DNA of 64,000 nucleotides from Metapseudomonas otitidis (GTDB lineage Bacteria > Pseudomonadota > Gammaproteobacteria > Pseudomonadales > Pseudomonadaceae). The notes under the pieces were generated by a model. That model made no database searches, was not told where the DNA came from, and was given only the letters and a program-made list of their open reading frames with translations. Each line of letters starts with the position of its first letter. Position 1 is the stretch's first letter. This document shows positions 8,132 through 15,463 of this stretch, piece by piece. The DNA lies in NCBI RefSeq assembly GCF_900111835.1, contig NZ_FOJP01000006.1, positions 124,001 to 188,000 of the forward strand. The letters are read 5' to 3'. The position numbers and the translations under genes were made by a program.

Positions 8132-8490
8132 CAGGGGGCGTTCTCCAACAGGGGCTTGAGCCGGGTGTAGCCGCCGGCATTCTGCACGTTGGTATAGCCC
8201 CGGGCGAGCAGGTCGTCCTGGGCGATGCCGGAGCGCCGGCCGCTGCGGCAGTACAGGACGATGGGGGTGGACTTGTCCGGGGCGACCTCGGCGATGCGCT
8301 CGCCGATGTCTTCGAAGCCGATGTAGCGGGCACCGGGGAGCGCACCTTCCTGGATCTCCTCCGGCGTACGCACATCGATCAGCACGGCGCCCTCCTGCTT
8401 CAGGGCCTCCAGGGCGGCGGCCTGGTCGACGTCGCCGGCGACCGCGTGGAGGCTGAGGGAGAGGGCGAGCGGGGTGATCAGATAGCGCAT
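8131..8490 (-). CDS. periplasmic rhodanese-like sulfurtransferase
   Basis: A 119-residue single rhodanese domain behind a signal peptide (cleavage probably after AVA, residue 18). The active-site loop is CRSGRRSG with nucleophile Cys81, and LIDVRTPEEIQEGALPGA is the characteristic early motif. I use the ATG at 8490, preceded by GGAAGGA. An in-frame ATG at 8508 would add six residues in front of the signal peptide and is less likely. It is the first gene of a pair with the cytochrome c gene; together they suggest periplasmic sulfane-sulfur handling, substrate unknown. Confidence 0.88.
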   Translation of the reverse strand: MRYLITPLALSLSLHAVAGDVDQAAALEALKQEGAVLIDVRTPEEIQEGALPGARYIGFEDIGERIAEVAPDKSTPIVLYCRSGRRSGIAQDDLLARGYTNVQNAGGYTRLKPLLENAP

Positions 8491-8666
8491 GGGTTCAGTT
8501 CCTTCCAAACAGTGACCGGTTGGACCCTAGCACACTCCAAAAAGGCTGTCCGACCGCTTTGGAACGCGGGTTCCAGCCCTGTGGGGGATGTCGTTTTGAT
8601 GGCGTGCGGACGCTCCTTGCCCGCGCTGCGCCGCATTGAGCGGGGCGTAGCGCAGGCAGGCGGTGG

Positions 8667-8762
8667 TCAACCGACCAGGCGAGTCAGATTGGGAAGGATC
8701 AGGATGAGCGTGGTGGCAAAGACGATAAGGCTCGCCTGCCGCATCTTCGGCTGTTTGAACAT
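8667..8762 (-). CDS. 31-residue single-span small membrane protein (putative)
   Basis: A short frame encoding a basic start (MFKQPKMRQA) followed by one hydrophobic span (SLIVFATTLILILPNL) and a short tail ending in TRLVG. An AGG-containing ribosome site lies about nine bases before the ATG at 8762. The positive-inside N terminus and clean transmembrane span are typical of bacterial small membrane proteins. It stands alone between the rhodanese and the thiolase genes. I do not recognise a function, and chance occurrence cannot be excluded for so short a frame. Confidence 0.5.
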   Translation of the reverse strand: MFKQPKMRQASLIVFATTLILILPNLTRLVG

Positions 8763-8907
8763 GGCCAACTGCCTTTCTTCTTGTTGGGGCGCGGCGTCGG
8801 GCCCTTACGGCCTGGCCTGGTGCTGGCGCCCCGTGGCGTTGCTGATCGACCGCTCCGGCATGACCCGGCAACGGCCCCTTGCCCGTTGAACACTAGGTGC
8901 GGCCCGC

Positions 8908-8942
8908 CCGGCGGCTTAGAACGCTTGGGATCAAGCCGCCGG
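8908..8942. repeat. 10-bp-stem hairpin
   Basis: Arms CCGGCGGCTT and AAGCCGCCGG pair perfectly around a 15-base loop. No T-run follows on either side, so it is not a classic terminator; it may be a REP-like element or an mRNA structure. Confidence 0.5.
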
Positions 8943-9000
8943 CCTTTACCCTCGGCTTTGCCATAGCGGCAGGGGCGAGCCTTGGGCCAGAGCCTCGCGT

Positions 9001-9014
9001 TGACCCCGGGGTCA
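9001..9014. promoter_or_regulatory. perfect palindrome TGACCCCGGGGTCA, candidate operator
   Basis: A perfect 14-bp palindrome 138 bases upstream of the thiolase start. It does not match the PsrA fatty-acid regulator consensus as I know it (GAAAC/GTTTC-type arms). The binding protein is unknown. Confidence 0.45.
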
Positions 9015-9151
9015 GCCGACCGTTCGTCTGAGCGCCGTGGTCAATGGCGCTGAGCAGTTCGGTCATTGAGCCGGCGGGCGTCGCCGTTAAGGTAGACCCA
9101 CCGCGGTCGGCCCCGGGTCGGCCCGTCTGCCTAACGACAAGAGAGAACGCC

Positions 9152-10357
9152 ATGACCGAAGCATTTATCTACGACGCGGTGCGCACGCCCCGCGGCAAGG
9201 GCAAGAAGGACGGGGCGCTGCACAGCGTCAAGCCGGTCAACCTGATCGCCGGGCTGCTCAGGGCCCTGGAGGCGCGCAACAAGTTGGATACCAGCCAGGT
9301 GGACGACATCGTCCTCGGCTGCGTGACCCCGGTGGGCGACCAGGGCGCCGACATCGCCAAGACCGCCGCGCTGGTGGCCGACTGGGACGAGACCGTCTCG
9401 GGCCAGCAGATCAACCGCTTCTGCGCGTCGGGCCTGGAGGCCGTGAACCTCGCCGCGATGAAGGTGCGCTCCGGTTTCGAGGACCTGGTGGTGGCCGGCG
9501 GCGTGGAATCCATGTCGCGCATCCCCATGGGCTCTGACGGTGGCGCCTGGGCCATGGACCCGGAAACCAACCTGCACACCAACTTCGTGCCCCAGGGCAT
9601 CGGCGCCGACCTGATCGCCACCCTGGAAGGCTTCAGCCGCCAGGACGTGGACGCCTTCGCCCTGCGCTCCCAGCAGAAGGCCGCCCGCGCCAGCGCCGAC
9701 GGCTCGTTCAGCAAATCCCTGGTGCCGGTCACCGACCAGAACGGCATCGTGCTGCTGGACCACGACGAGTTCATCCGGGGCGAATCCACCCTCGAAGGCC
9801 TCGGCGCGCTCAAGCCGAGCTTCGAGATGATGGGCCAGATGGGCTTCGACGCCACCGCGCTGCGCAAGTACAGCCAAGTCGAACGCATCCACCACGTGCA
9901 CACCCCGGGCAACAGTTCCGGCATCGTCGACGGCGCCGCCGCGATGCTCATCGGCTCCGCAGCCAAGGGCAAGGAACTGGGCCTCAAGCCCCGCGCACGC
10001 ATCGTCGCCACGGCGGTGACCAGCACCGACCCGACCATCATGCTCACCGGCCCGGCGCCGGCCACCCGCAAGGCCCTGGCCAAGGCCGGGCTGTCGGTGG
10101 CGGACATCGACCTGTTCGAGGTCAACGAAGCCTTCGCCTCGGTGGTGATGAAGTTCATGAAGGACATGGGCGTGCCGGAGGAGAAGGTCAACGTCAACGG
10201 CGGTTCCATCGCCATGGGCCACCCCCTGGGCGCCACCGGTTGCGCCATCCTCGGCACCCTGCTCGACGAGCTGGAGAAGCGCCAGCTGCGCTACGGCCTG
10301 GCCACTTTGTGTGTCGGCGGCGGCATGGGTATCGCGACAATTATCGAGCGAGTTTGA
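9152..10357 (+). CDS. acetyl-CoA C-acyltransferase (thiolase)
   Basis: A 401-residue thiolase catalysing the last, CoA-dependent cleavage step of beta-oxidation (or the reverse condensation). The acylated nucleophile is Cys91 in NRFCASG. The C-terminal catalytic motifs [15 protein letters not shown] and CVGGGMG carry the His and second Cys. The ATG at 9152 matches the conserved thiolase N terminus ([20 protein letters not shown]); upstream in-frame codons are not thiolase-like. It is followed 15 bases later by the FadB-like gene, forming a two-gene fatty-acid or acyl-CoA degradation operon similar to the P. aeruginosa PA1736-PA1737 pair as I remember it. Confidence 0.92.
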   Translation: MTEAFIYDAVRTPRGKGKKDGALHSVKPVNLIAGLLRALEARNKLDTSQVDDIVLGCVTPVGDQGADIAKTAALVADWDETVSGQQINRFCASGLEAVNLAAMKVRSGFEDLVVAGGVESMSRIPMGSDGGAWAMDPETNLHTNFVPQGIGADLIATLEGFSRQDVDAFALRSQQKAARASADGSFSKSLVPVTDQNGIVLLDHDEFIRGESTLEGLGALKPSFEMMGQMGFDATALRKYSQVERIHHVHTPGNSSGIVDGAAAMLIGSAAKGKELGLKPRARIVATAVTSTDPTIMLTGPAPATRKALAKAGLSVADIDLFEVNEAFASVVMKFMKDMGVPEEKVNVNGGSIAMGHPLGATGCAILGTLLDELEKRQLRYGLATLCVGGGMGIATIIERV

Positions 10358-10372
10358 GGCCGGAGAACAGAA

Positions 10373-12517
10373 ATGACTGACGCCATCCGTTACGAAAAGG
10401 GCCAGGACAATATCGTCGTCCTGACCATCGACATGCCCGGCCAGAGCGCCAACACCATGAACGCGGTGTACCGCGAGGCCATGGGCGCCATCGTGGACCG
10501 CCTGGAAGCAGAGAAGGGCGACATCGCCGGGGTCATCGTCACCTCCGCCAAGAAGACCTTCTTCGCCGGCGGCGACCTCAATGAGCTGATCAAGGTCACC
10601 CAGGCCGATGCCAACGGCTTCTACCAGATGATCCTCAAGATCAAGGGCCAGCTGCGCCGCCTGGAAAGCCTCGGCAAGCCCGTGGTCGCCGCCATCAACG
10701 GTGCGGCCCTGGGCGGCGGCTGGGAAATCTGCCTGGCCTGCCACCACCGCATCGCCCTTGACGAGAGCCACGTCCAGCTCGGCCTGCCGGAAGTCACCCT
10801 GGGCCTGCTGCCCGGTGGCGGCGGCGTGGTGCGCATGGTGCGCCTGCTGGGCATCGAGAAGGCGCTGCCGTACCTCGCCGAAGGCAAGAAGGTGCGCCCG
10901 GACCAGGCCCTCAAGGCCGGCCTGATCCACGACATCGCCAAGGACCGCGACGAGCTGCTGGCCAAGGCCCGCGCCTTCATCGCCGCCAACCCCACGGCCG
11001 TGCAGCCCTGGGACGTGAAGGGCTACAAGATCCCCGGCGGCACCCCGTCGACCCCGGCCGTGGCGCAGATGCTGGCCATCGCCCCGAGCGTACTGCGGGA
11101 CAAGACCAAGGGCTGCTTCCCGGCGCCGGAGAAGATCATGTGCGCCGCCGTCGAAGGCACCCAGGTGGACTTCGACACCGCCCAGCTGATCGAAGCGCGC
11201 TACTTCACCGAGCTGACCACCGGCCAGGTGGCGAAGAACATGATCGGCACCTTCTGGTTCCAGCTGAACGAGATCAACGCCGGCAGCTCCCGACCCAAGG
11301 GCCCGGCCCGCCATGAAACGAAGAAGGTCGGCGTGCTCGGCGCCGGCATGATGGGCGCGGGCATCGCCTACGTCTCCGCCGCCGCCGGCATCGAGGTGGT
11401 GCTCAAGGACGTGTCCATCGAGGCCGCCGAGAAGGGCAAGGCCTACTCCGCCGGCCTGCTGGACAAGAAGGTCGCCCGTGGCCACATGAGCGCGGAGAAG
11501 CGCGACGCCTTCCTCGCCCGCATCAAGCCGACCGTGGATGACGCCGACTTCGACGGCTGCGACCTGATCATCGAGGCGGTGTTCGAGAACCGCGAGCTGA
11601 AGGGCAAGGTCACCGCCGCCGCCGAGGCCAGCGCCCTGGCCGATGCTGTGATCGCCTCCAACACCTCCACGCTGCCCATCACCGGGCTGGCCACCGCCGT
11701 GGCCAAGCCGGAGAAGTTCATCGGCCTGCACTTCTTCAGCCCGGTCGACAAGATGCCGCTGGTGGAGATCATCCGTGGCGAGAAGACCTCGGACGAGACC
11801 CTGGCCCGTGGCTTCGACTACGTGCTGCAGATCAAGAAGACCCCCATCGTGGTCAACGACAGCCGGGGCTTCTTCACCTCGCGGGTGTTCGGCACCTTCA
11901 CCAACGAAGGCATCGCCATGCTCGGCGAGGGCGTGTCGGCGGCGATGATCGAGAACGAGACCCGCAAGGCCGGCATGCCGGTGGGCCCGCTGGCGATCTC
12001 CGACGAGGTCTCCATGAGCCTGATGACCCACATCCGCAACCAGACCGCCGCCGACCTCAAGGCCGAAGGCAAGGCGATGCCGCAGCACCCGGCCTTTGCC
12101 GTGATCGACCTGATGGTCAACGAGTTCAAGCGCCCCGGCAAAGCGGCCGGCGGCGGCTTCTACGAGTACCCGGCAGGCGGCAAGAAGCACCTGTGGCCGG
12201 AGCTGAAGGCGCGCTTCGAGAAGGCCGACCGGCAGATCCCGCAGGAAGACGTGCGCGACCGCATCCTGTTCATCCAGGCCATCGAGACCGTGCGCTGCGT
12301 GGAGGAGGGCGTGCTGCTGTCCACCGCCGACGCCAACATCGGTTCGATCTTCGGCATCGGCTTCGCCGCCTGGACCGGCGGGGCGCTGCAGTTCATCAAC
12401 CAGTACGGCCTGGACGACTTCGTCGCCCGTGCCCGCTACCTGGCCGAGCAGTACGGCGAGCGCTTCGAGCCGCCGGCGCTGCTGCTGGAGAAGGCGGCGA
12501 AAGGGGAAACCTTCTGA
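10373..12517 (+). CDS. FadB/FadJ-like enoyl-CoA hydratase / 3-hydroxyacyl-CoA dehydrogenase
   Basis: A 714-residue bifunctional beta-oxidation enzyme. The N-terminal crotonase domain has the oxyanion segments FFAGGDLN and INGAALGGGWE, with catalytic Glu118 and Glu140. The dehydrogenase half begins near residue 318 with the NAD-binding motif GVLGAGMMGAGIA and contains the catalytic His in LHFFSPVDKMPLVE. Length and domain order match FadB/FadJ alpha subunits. With the preceding thiolase it should form a hydratase-dehydrogenase-thiolase module. Chain-length preference is not evident, and it is probably additional to the main fadBA operon. Confidence 0.92.
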   Translation: MTDAIRYEKGQDNIVVLTIDMPGQSANTMNAVYREAMGAIVDRLEAEKGDIAGVIVTSAKKTFFAGGDLNELIKVTQADANGFYQMILKIKGQLRRLESLGKPVVAAINGAALGGGWEICLACHHRIALDESHVQLGLPEVTLGLLPGGGGVVRMVRLLGIEKALPYLAEGKKVRPDQALKAGLIHDIAKDRDELLAKARAFIAANPTAVQPWDVKGYKIPGGTPSTPAVAQMLAIAPSVLRDKTKGCFPAPEKIMCAAVEGTQVDFDTAQLIEARYFTELTTGQVAKNMIGTFWFQLNEINAGSSRPKGPARHETKKVGVLGAGMMGAGIAYVSAAAGIEVVLKDVSIEAAEKGKAYSAGLLDKKVARGHMSAEKRDAFLARIKPTVDDADFDGCDLIIEAVFENRELKGKVTAAAEASALADAVIASNTSTLPITGLATAVAKPEKFIGLHFFSPVDKMPLVEIIRGEKTSDETLARGFDYVLQIKKTPIVVNDSRGFFTSRVFGTFTNEGIAMLGEGVSAAMIENETRKAGMPVGPLAISDEVSMSLMTHIRNQTAADLKAEGKAMPQHPAFAVIDLMVNEFKRPGKAAGGGFYEYPAGGKKHLWPELKARFEKADRQIPQEDVRDRILFIQAIETVRCVEEGVLLSTADANIGSIFGIGFAAWTGGALQFINQYGLDDFVARARYLAEQYGERFEPPALLLEKAAKGETF

Positions 12518-12562
12518 GCCCCGCGCGGGTCTGTCACCACAGGCCCGCACCCTGCTGAAAAA

Positions 12563-12598
12563 CGTGCGGATAGCGACCTGCAGGGCGCTGTCCGCACG
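12563..12598 (-). terminator. hairpin with T-run on the minus strand
   Basis: Arms CGTGCGGATAGCG and CGCTGTCCGCACG pair over 13 positions with one T-G wobble around a 10-base loop. On the minus strand the stem is followed by GTTTTTC, so it looks like an intrinsic terminator for leftward transcription. On the plus strand, where the fadB-like gene ends, there is no T-run. Confidence 0.5.
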
Positions 12599-12620
12599 CG
12601 CTCGGGCGACTGCCGGCCGT

Positions 12621-12626
12621 TATAAT
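12621..12626 (+). promoter_or_regulatory. candidate -10 box TATAAT for the DUF599-MAPEG operon
   Basis: A perfect TATAAT lies 27 bases before the DUF599 ATG, in otherwise GC-rich sequence. No good -35 box is visible at the usual distance, so this is only a candidate. Confidence 0.4.
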
Positions 12627-12652
12627 GCGCGGCATTCTGCCTAGGAGCCTTC

Positions 12653-13381
12653 ATGTCGAGCCACGCCCTGCACAACGTCATCGCAATCATCTGGTTCATC
12701 GTCTGCTGGGTCGGCTATACCCGCTACGCCATCTGGAAGGGCCGCGACACCCCCTGCCTCGCCTCGGTCATGCACCTCTACCGCGAGGACTGGATGCGCC
12801 GGCTGCTGATGCGCGACAACCGCATCGCCGATGCCAGCGTGATCGCCAACCTGGAGCGCAACGCGTCGTTCTTCGCCTCCAGCACCCTCATCATCCTCGC
12901 CGGCGTGCTCACGGTGCTGGGCTCCACCGAGCGCGCGGTGTCGATCCTCGCCGACCTGCCGTTCGTGCAGTCGGCCACCCGGGGCATCTCCGAGGTCAAG
13001 CTGCTGTCCATCGCGGTGGTGTTCGTCTACTCCTTCTTCACCTTCAGCTGGTGCATGCGCCAGTACAACTTCGCCGCCGTGCTGGTGGGGTCGGCGCCGC
13101 TGATCGGTGAGCGCAACGTGGGGGACCAGGAGCGCAAGGACTTCGCCGAGCGCACCGCGCGGGTCATCTCCCTGGCGGCCAACCAGTTCAACCTGGGCCT
13201 GCGCAGCTACTACTTCGGCCTGGCCATGCTGGCCTGGTTCATCAACCCCTGGTTCTTCATGATCGTGACGGCGGGCGTGGTGCTGGTGCTGTACCGCCGC
13301 GAGTTCCATTCCGCCGTTCTGGACGTGATGGTCTACACCCCGACCCGGGCGCCCGAGCCGCCCAAGGAGAAAGAGGAATGA
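12653..13381 (+). CDS. DUF599 family inner-membrane protein
   Basis: A 242-residue protein with about four hydrophobic spans (near residues 6-24, 72-90, 118-136 and 188-215) and the family pattern HNVIAIIWFIVCWVGYTRYA followed by NASFFASSTLIILAGVL. DUF599 proteins are inner-membrane proteins of unknown function. AGGAG lies five bases before the ATG. The stop overlaps the ATG of the following MAPEG gene (ATGA), so the two are co-translated and may act together in the membrane. Confidence 0.85.
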   Translation: MSSHALHNVIAIIWFIVCWVGYTRYAIWKGRDTPCLASVMHLYREDWMRRLLMRDNRIADASVIANLERNASFFASSTLIILAGVLTVLGSTERAVSILADLPFVQSATRGISEVKLLSIAVVFVYSFFTFSWCMRQYNFAAVLVGSAPLIGERNVGDQERKDFAERTARVISLAANQFNLGLRSYYFGLAMLAWFINPWFFMIVTAGVVLVLYRREFHSAVLDVMVYTPTRAPEPPKEKEE

Positions 13382-13767
13382 GTCTGCCGTTCTGGTGTGT
13401 GCTTCTCGCTGTGCTGTTGACCTACATCCCACGGATTTTCGTGGGCAAGGCAATGAAGGAGGAGGGCAGTGGTTACGACAACCACAACCCCCGGATCCAG
13501 CAGGCGCGCCTCACCGGGCTCGGGGCGCGGGCGCTGGCGGCGCACCTCAACAGCATCGAGATATTCCCGCTGTTCCTCGGCGGGGTGCTGATGGCCCACA
13601 CCACCGACACCCGTGGTTGGCTGGTGGACGGCCTGGCGCTGACCTTCATCGCGGCGCGGCTGGTGTTCCTGTTCTGCTACTTGCGCGACCTGTCGACGCT
13701 TCGCAGCCTGGCCTGGTTCGTCAGCCTGCTGTGCTGCCTGGTGCTGATGCTCAGCCCGGCACTCTGA
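13378..13767 (+). CDS. MAPEG family membrane protein
   Basis: A 129-residue four-span membrane protein of the MAPEG family. It has the characteristic NPRIQQARLTGLGARALAAHLNSIE segment between the first and second spans and RLVFLFCYLRD near span three. Eukaryotic relatives are glutathione-dependent enzymes; bacterial members of this size are mostly uncharacterised. It is translationally coupled to the DUF599 gene through an ATGA overlap. Confidence 0.85.
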   Translation: MSLPFWCVLLAVLLTYIPRIFVGKAMKEEGSGYDNHNPRIQQARLTGLGARALAAHLNSIEIFPLFLGGVLMAHTTDTRGWLVDGLALTFIAARLVFLFCYLRDLSTLRSLAWFVSLLCCLVLMLSPAL

Positions 13768-13774
13768 TCCCATG

Positions 13775-13793
13775 GCCCCGGCCAGGCCGGGGC
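13775..13793. terminator. GC-rich hairpin between convergent genes
   Basis: GCCCCGGC and GCCGGGGC form a perfect 8-bp stem with a three-base loop, eight bases after the MAPEG stop. No T-run follows, so termination is only suggested by position. Confidence 0.45.
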
Positions 13794-13860
13794 ACCCTCC
13801 TGCCGAGCGCTGCCTTGCTGGCAGTGCCCGGCCTTTCAAGGCATTCCCGCTCGTACAACC

Positions 13861-14079
13861 TCACCCATCACGGGCGGCGGAAGGCTGCCCGGCGGAGGCA
13901 TCCCGGGTGGCCGGGCGGGCCGGTTCGGCCTGGGGCGGCTGGCTGGCCGCGAGCAATGAATCCAGCGCCTGGGAGGCGGACTCCTCGGCAGCGGCGAGGC
14001 GGTCTTCGGTGGTGGGTTCGCAGGCACTGAGCGCCAGCGTGAGGACGAGGCAGAGGGGCAGGGCGAGGCGTTTGCGCAC
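13861..14079 (-). CDS. small lipoprotein, 72 residues (GTG start)
   Basis: A short frame starting at GTG 14079 with AGGAGG six bases upstream. It encodes a lipoprotein signal (VRKRLALPLCLVLTLALSAC, lipobox LSAC with Cys20), then a short helical acidic part (TTEDRLAAAEESASQALDSLL) and a Pro/Ala-rich tail. No ATG is available at a sensible place, which is why it is easily missed. The neighbouring gene at 14147-14371 encodes another tiny Pro/Ala-rich lipoprotein, so this is a pair of small envelope lipoproteins of unknown role. Confidence 0.7.
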   Translation of the reverse strand: MRKRLALPLCLVLTLALSACEPTTEDRLAAAEESASQALDSLLAASQPPQAEPARPATRDASAGQPSAARDG

Positions 14080-14115
14080 GGTGGTCCTCCTGGACAAGGC
14101 GGACGGTAGGGCATG

Positions 14116-14141
14116 AGGCCGCCAGCTGGGGCTGGCGGCCT
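14116..14141. terminator. 11-bp-stem hairpin after the second small lipoprotein gene
   Basis: AGGCCGCCAGC and GCTGGCGGCCT pair perfectly around the loop TGGG. It lies just after the stop of the leftward gene at 14147-14371. There is no T-run, so it could also be an mRNA-stabilising structure between the two lipoprotein genes. Confidence 0.45.
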
Positions 14142-14146
14142 GCAGG

Positions 14147-14371
14147 TTACTGCTGGGTGCCGCCTTGCGGGGCGGCCGGCGAAGTGGTTTCGCCCGGTGC
14201 AGTGCTGGGGGCGGCAGGGGCGGGTGCCGGCTGGGTCGGCGGAGTCGCTTCCGGTTGCGTAGTGGCCGGCGGGGTCGCCGGTTGGGCGGCTTTCTCATCC
14301 GAGGGCTTGTCGCAGGCGGCCAGGCCCAGGGCAGAGGCGAGCAACAGGCTGTAGGCGAGAGGCTTTTTCAT
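14147..14371 (-). CDS. small Pro/Ala/Thr-rich lipoprotein, 74 residues
   Basis: A 74-residue lipoprotein with signal MKKPLAYSLLLASALGLAAC (lipobox LAAC, Cys20). The mature part is almost entirely low-complexity Pro, Ala, Thr and Gln, apart from DKPSDEK directly after the Cys. An AAGGAG ribosome site precedes the ATG. Such short disordered lipoproteins are common in Pseudomonas envelopes and no function can be inferred. It lies 67 bases upstream of the other small lipoprotein gene on the same strand. Confidence 0.75.
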   Translation of the reverse strand: MKKPLAYSLLLASALGLAACDKPSDEKAAQPATPPATTQPEATPPTQPAPAPAAPSTAPGETTSPAAPQGGTQQ

Positions 14372-14510
14372 GTAGGTCTCCTTGGTCCGATGAATGTCGA
14401 GACCCCCTTTCGAACCCCATGGTCGGCCGGAAGTTCAGTCGGGCCTGCCCGGCGGTTGGCCGGCGGCGGTATCATGCGCGCCTTACCGCCAACGCCATGG
14501 GAAGTACCGG

Positions 14511-14975
14511 ATGAGCGAAAACCCGATCTTCGACAACGCCCAGCGATTCCTCGCTGTGCTGCGTCACTGCCAGGTCCTCGGGATGCGCGTGCACAGCGCC
14601 GACCGCCAGGGTCTGACCCTCTGCCTGCCGTACAGCGAGCAGATCATCGGCAACCCGGAGACTGGCGTGATCCATGGCGGCGCCATCACCACATTGATGG
14701 ACACCACCTGCGGCATCTCCACCGTGTGCGTGCTGCCGTCCTTCGAGATCTGCCCGACCCTGGACCTGCGCATCGACTACATGCACCCGGCCGAGCCGAA
14801 CAAGGACGTCTACGGGTTCGCCGAGTGCTACCGCGTCACCCCGAACGTGATCTTCACCCGTGGCTACGCCTACCAGGACGACCCCGAGCAGCCCATCGCC
14901 CACGTGGTCGGCGCCTTCATGCGCATGGGCAAGGCCATCGGCGGGAAGACCGGGAAATCCGGAGGTGCGGCATGA
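14511..14975 (+). CDS. PaaI-type hotdog acyl-CoA thioesterase, copy A
   Basis: A 154-residue hotdog-fold protein of the PaaI/YigI thioesterase group. It contains the family motif NPETGVIHGGAITTLMDTTCG, with the HGG and Asp characteristic of the active site, and a core strand LDLRIDYMHPAEP. The ATG at 14511 is preferred: GGGAAG precedes it and upstream residues are not family-like. Its stop overlaps the start of a second thioesterase gene (ATGA), so this is a tandem pair likely to form homo- or hetero-oligomers. Confidence 0.87.
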   Translation: MSENPIFDNAQRFLAVLRHCQVLGMRVHSADRQGLTLCLPYSEQIIGNPETGVIHGGAITTLMDTTCGISTVCVLPSFEICPTLDLRIDYMHPAEPNKDVYGFAECYRVTPNVIFTRGYAYQDDPEQPIAHVVGAFMRMGKAIGGKTGKSGGAA

Positions 14976-15415
14976 GCCTGGACCTGAGCGCCCTGGTGCG
15001 CGAAGCCCACGAGAAGAACGACTACGACGCCCTGGTGAGTGCCATTCCCTATGCGCGCCTGCTGGGCATCGAATGCCTGCGCTTGGGCGACGACATGGTC
15101 TTCCGCCTGCCCGCCAGCAAGGACAGCATCGGCAACCCGACCTTGCCGGCGATCCACGGCGGGGTGATCGCGGGGTTCATGGAACACGCCGCGATGCTGC
15201 ACCTGCTGACCTTCATGGGCACGCCACATTTGCCCAAAATCATCGACTTCTCGATAGATTACCTGCGCGCCGGGCACTATCGTGACACTTACGCCCACTG
15301 CCAGGTCTGGCGACAGGGGCGGCGCGTCGCCAACGTCGCCATCACCGCCTGGCAAACCACTCAGACCGAGCCCATCGCCACCGCTCGAGCCCACTTCAAG
15401 GTCGACGAACCCTGA
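14972..15415 (+). CDS. PaaI-type hotdog thioesterase, copy B
   Basis: A 147-residue second hotdog protein, clearly related to its neighbour but diverged. It has NPTLPAIHGGVIAGFMEHAAM in place of the copy-A motif, so the usual Asp of the GxxxxxxD motif is Glu here, and a DFSIDYLRAGHYRDTYAH strand. It is translationally coupled to copy A. The tandem arrangement with different active-site residues suggests different acyl substrates or a heteromeric enzyme, which is inference. Confidence 0.85.
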   Translation: MSLDLSALVREAHEKNDYDALVSAIPYARLLGIECLRLGDDMVFRLPASKDSIGNPTLPAIHGGVIAGFMEHAAMLHLLTFMGTPHLPKIIDFSIDYLRAGHYRDTYAHCQVWRQGRRVANVAITAWQTTQTEPIATARAHFKVDEP

Positions 15416-15463
15416 CCCGTGGCCGGGCGCGATGCGCCCGGTCCATGCAACAAGGAATCCTGG

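Larger units (their letters stand above)
8763..9151. other. gene-free 389-base region upstream of the thiolase gene
   Basis: I see no convincing protein gene here. The region holds a strong hairpin (8908-8942), a perfect 14-bp palindrome (9001-9014) and a weaker inverted repeat with AGCGCC/GGCGCT arms (9031-9051). It most likely contains the promoter and operators of the thiolase-FadB operon. The stretch 8491-8666, on the other side of the small gene, shows nothing clear. Confidence 0.6.

Noticed and set aside
8491..8871. Longer protein genes in the gap before the thiolase
   Set aside because: The available frames have Arg/Pro/Ala-rich translations with no ribosome site or hydrophobic or domain pattern. 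Only the 31-residue frame looks plausible.
9131..12550. A 1139-codon open frame on the minus strand
   Set aside because: It is antisense to the thiolase and FadB-like genes, which have complete catalytic motifs. Long antisense frames are common at this GC content and this one shows low-complexity, His/Ala/Gly-rich translation.
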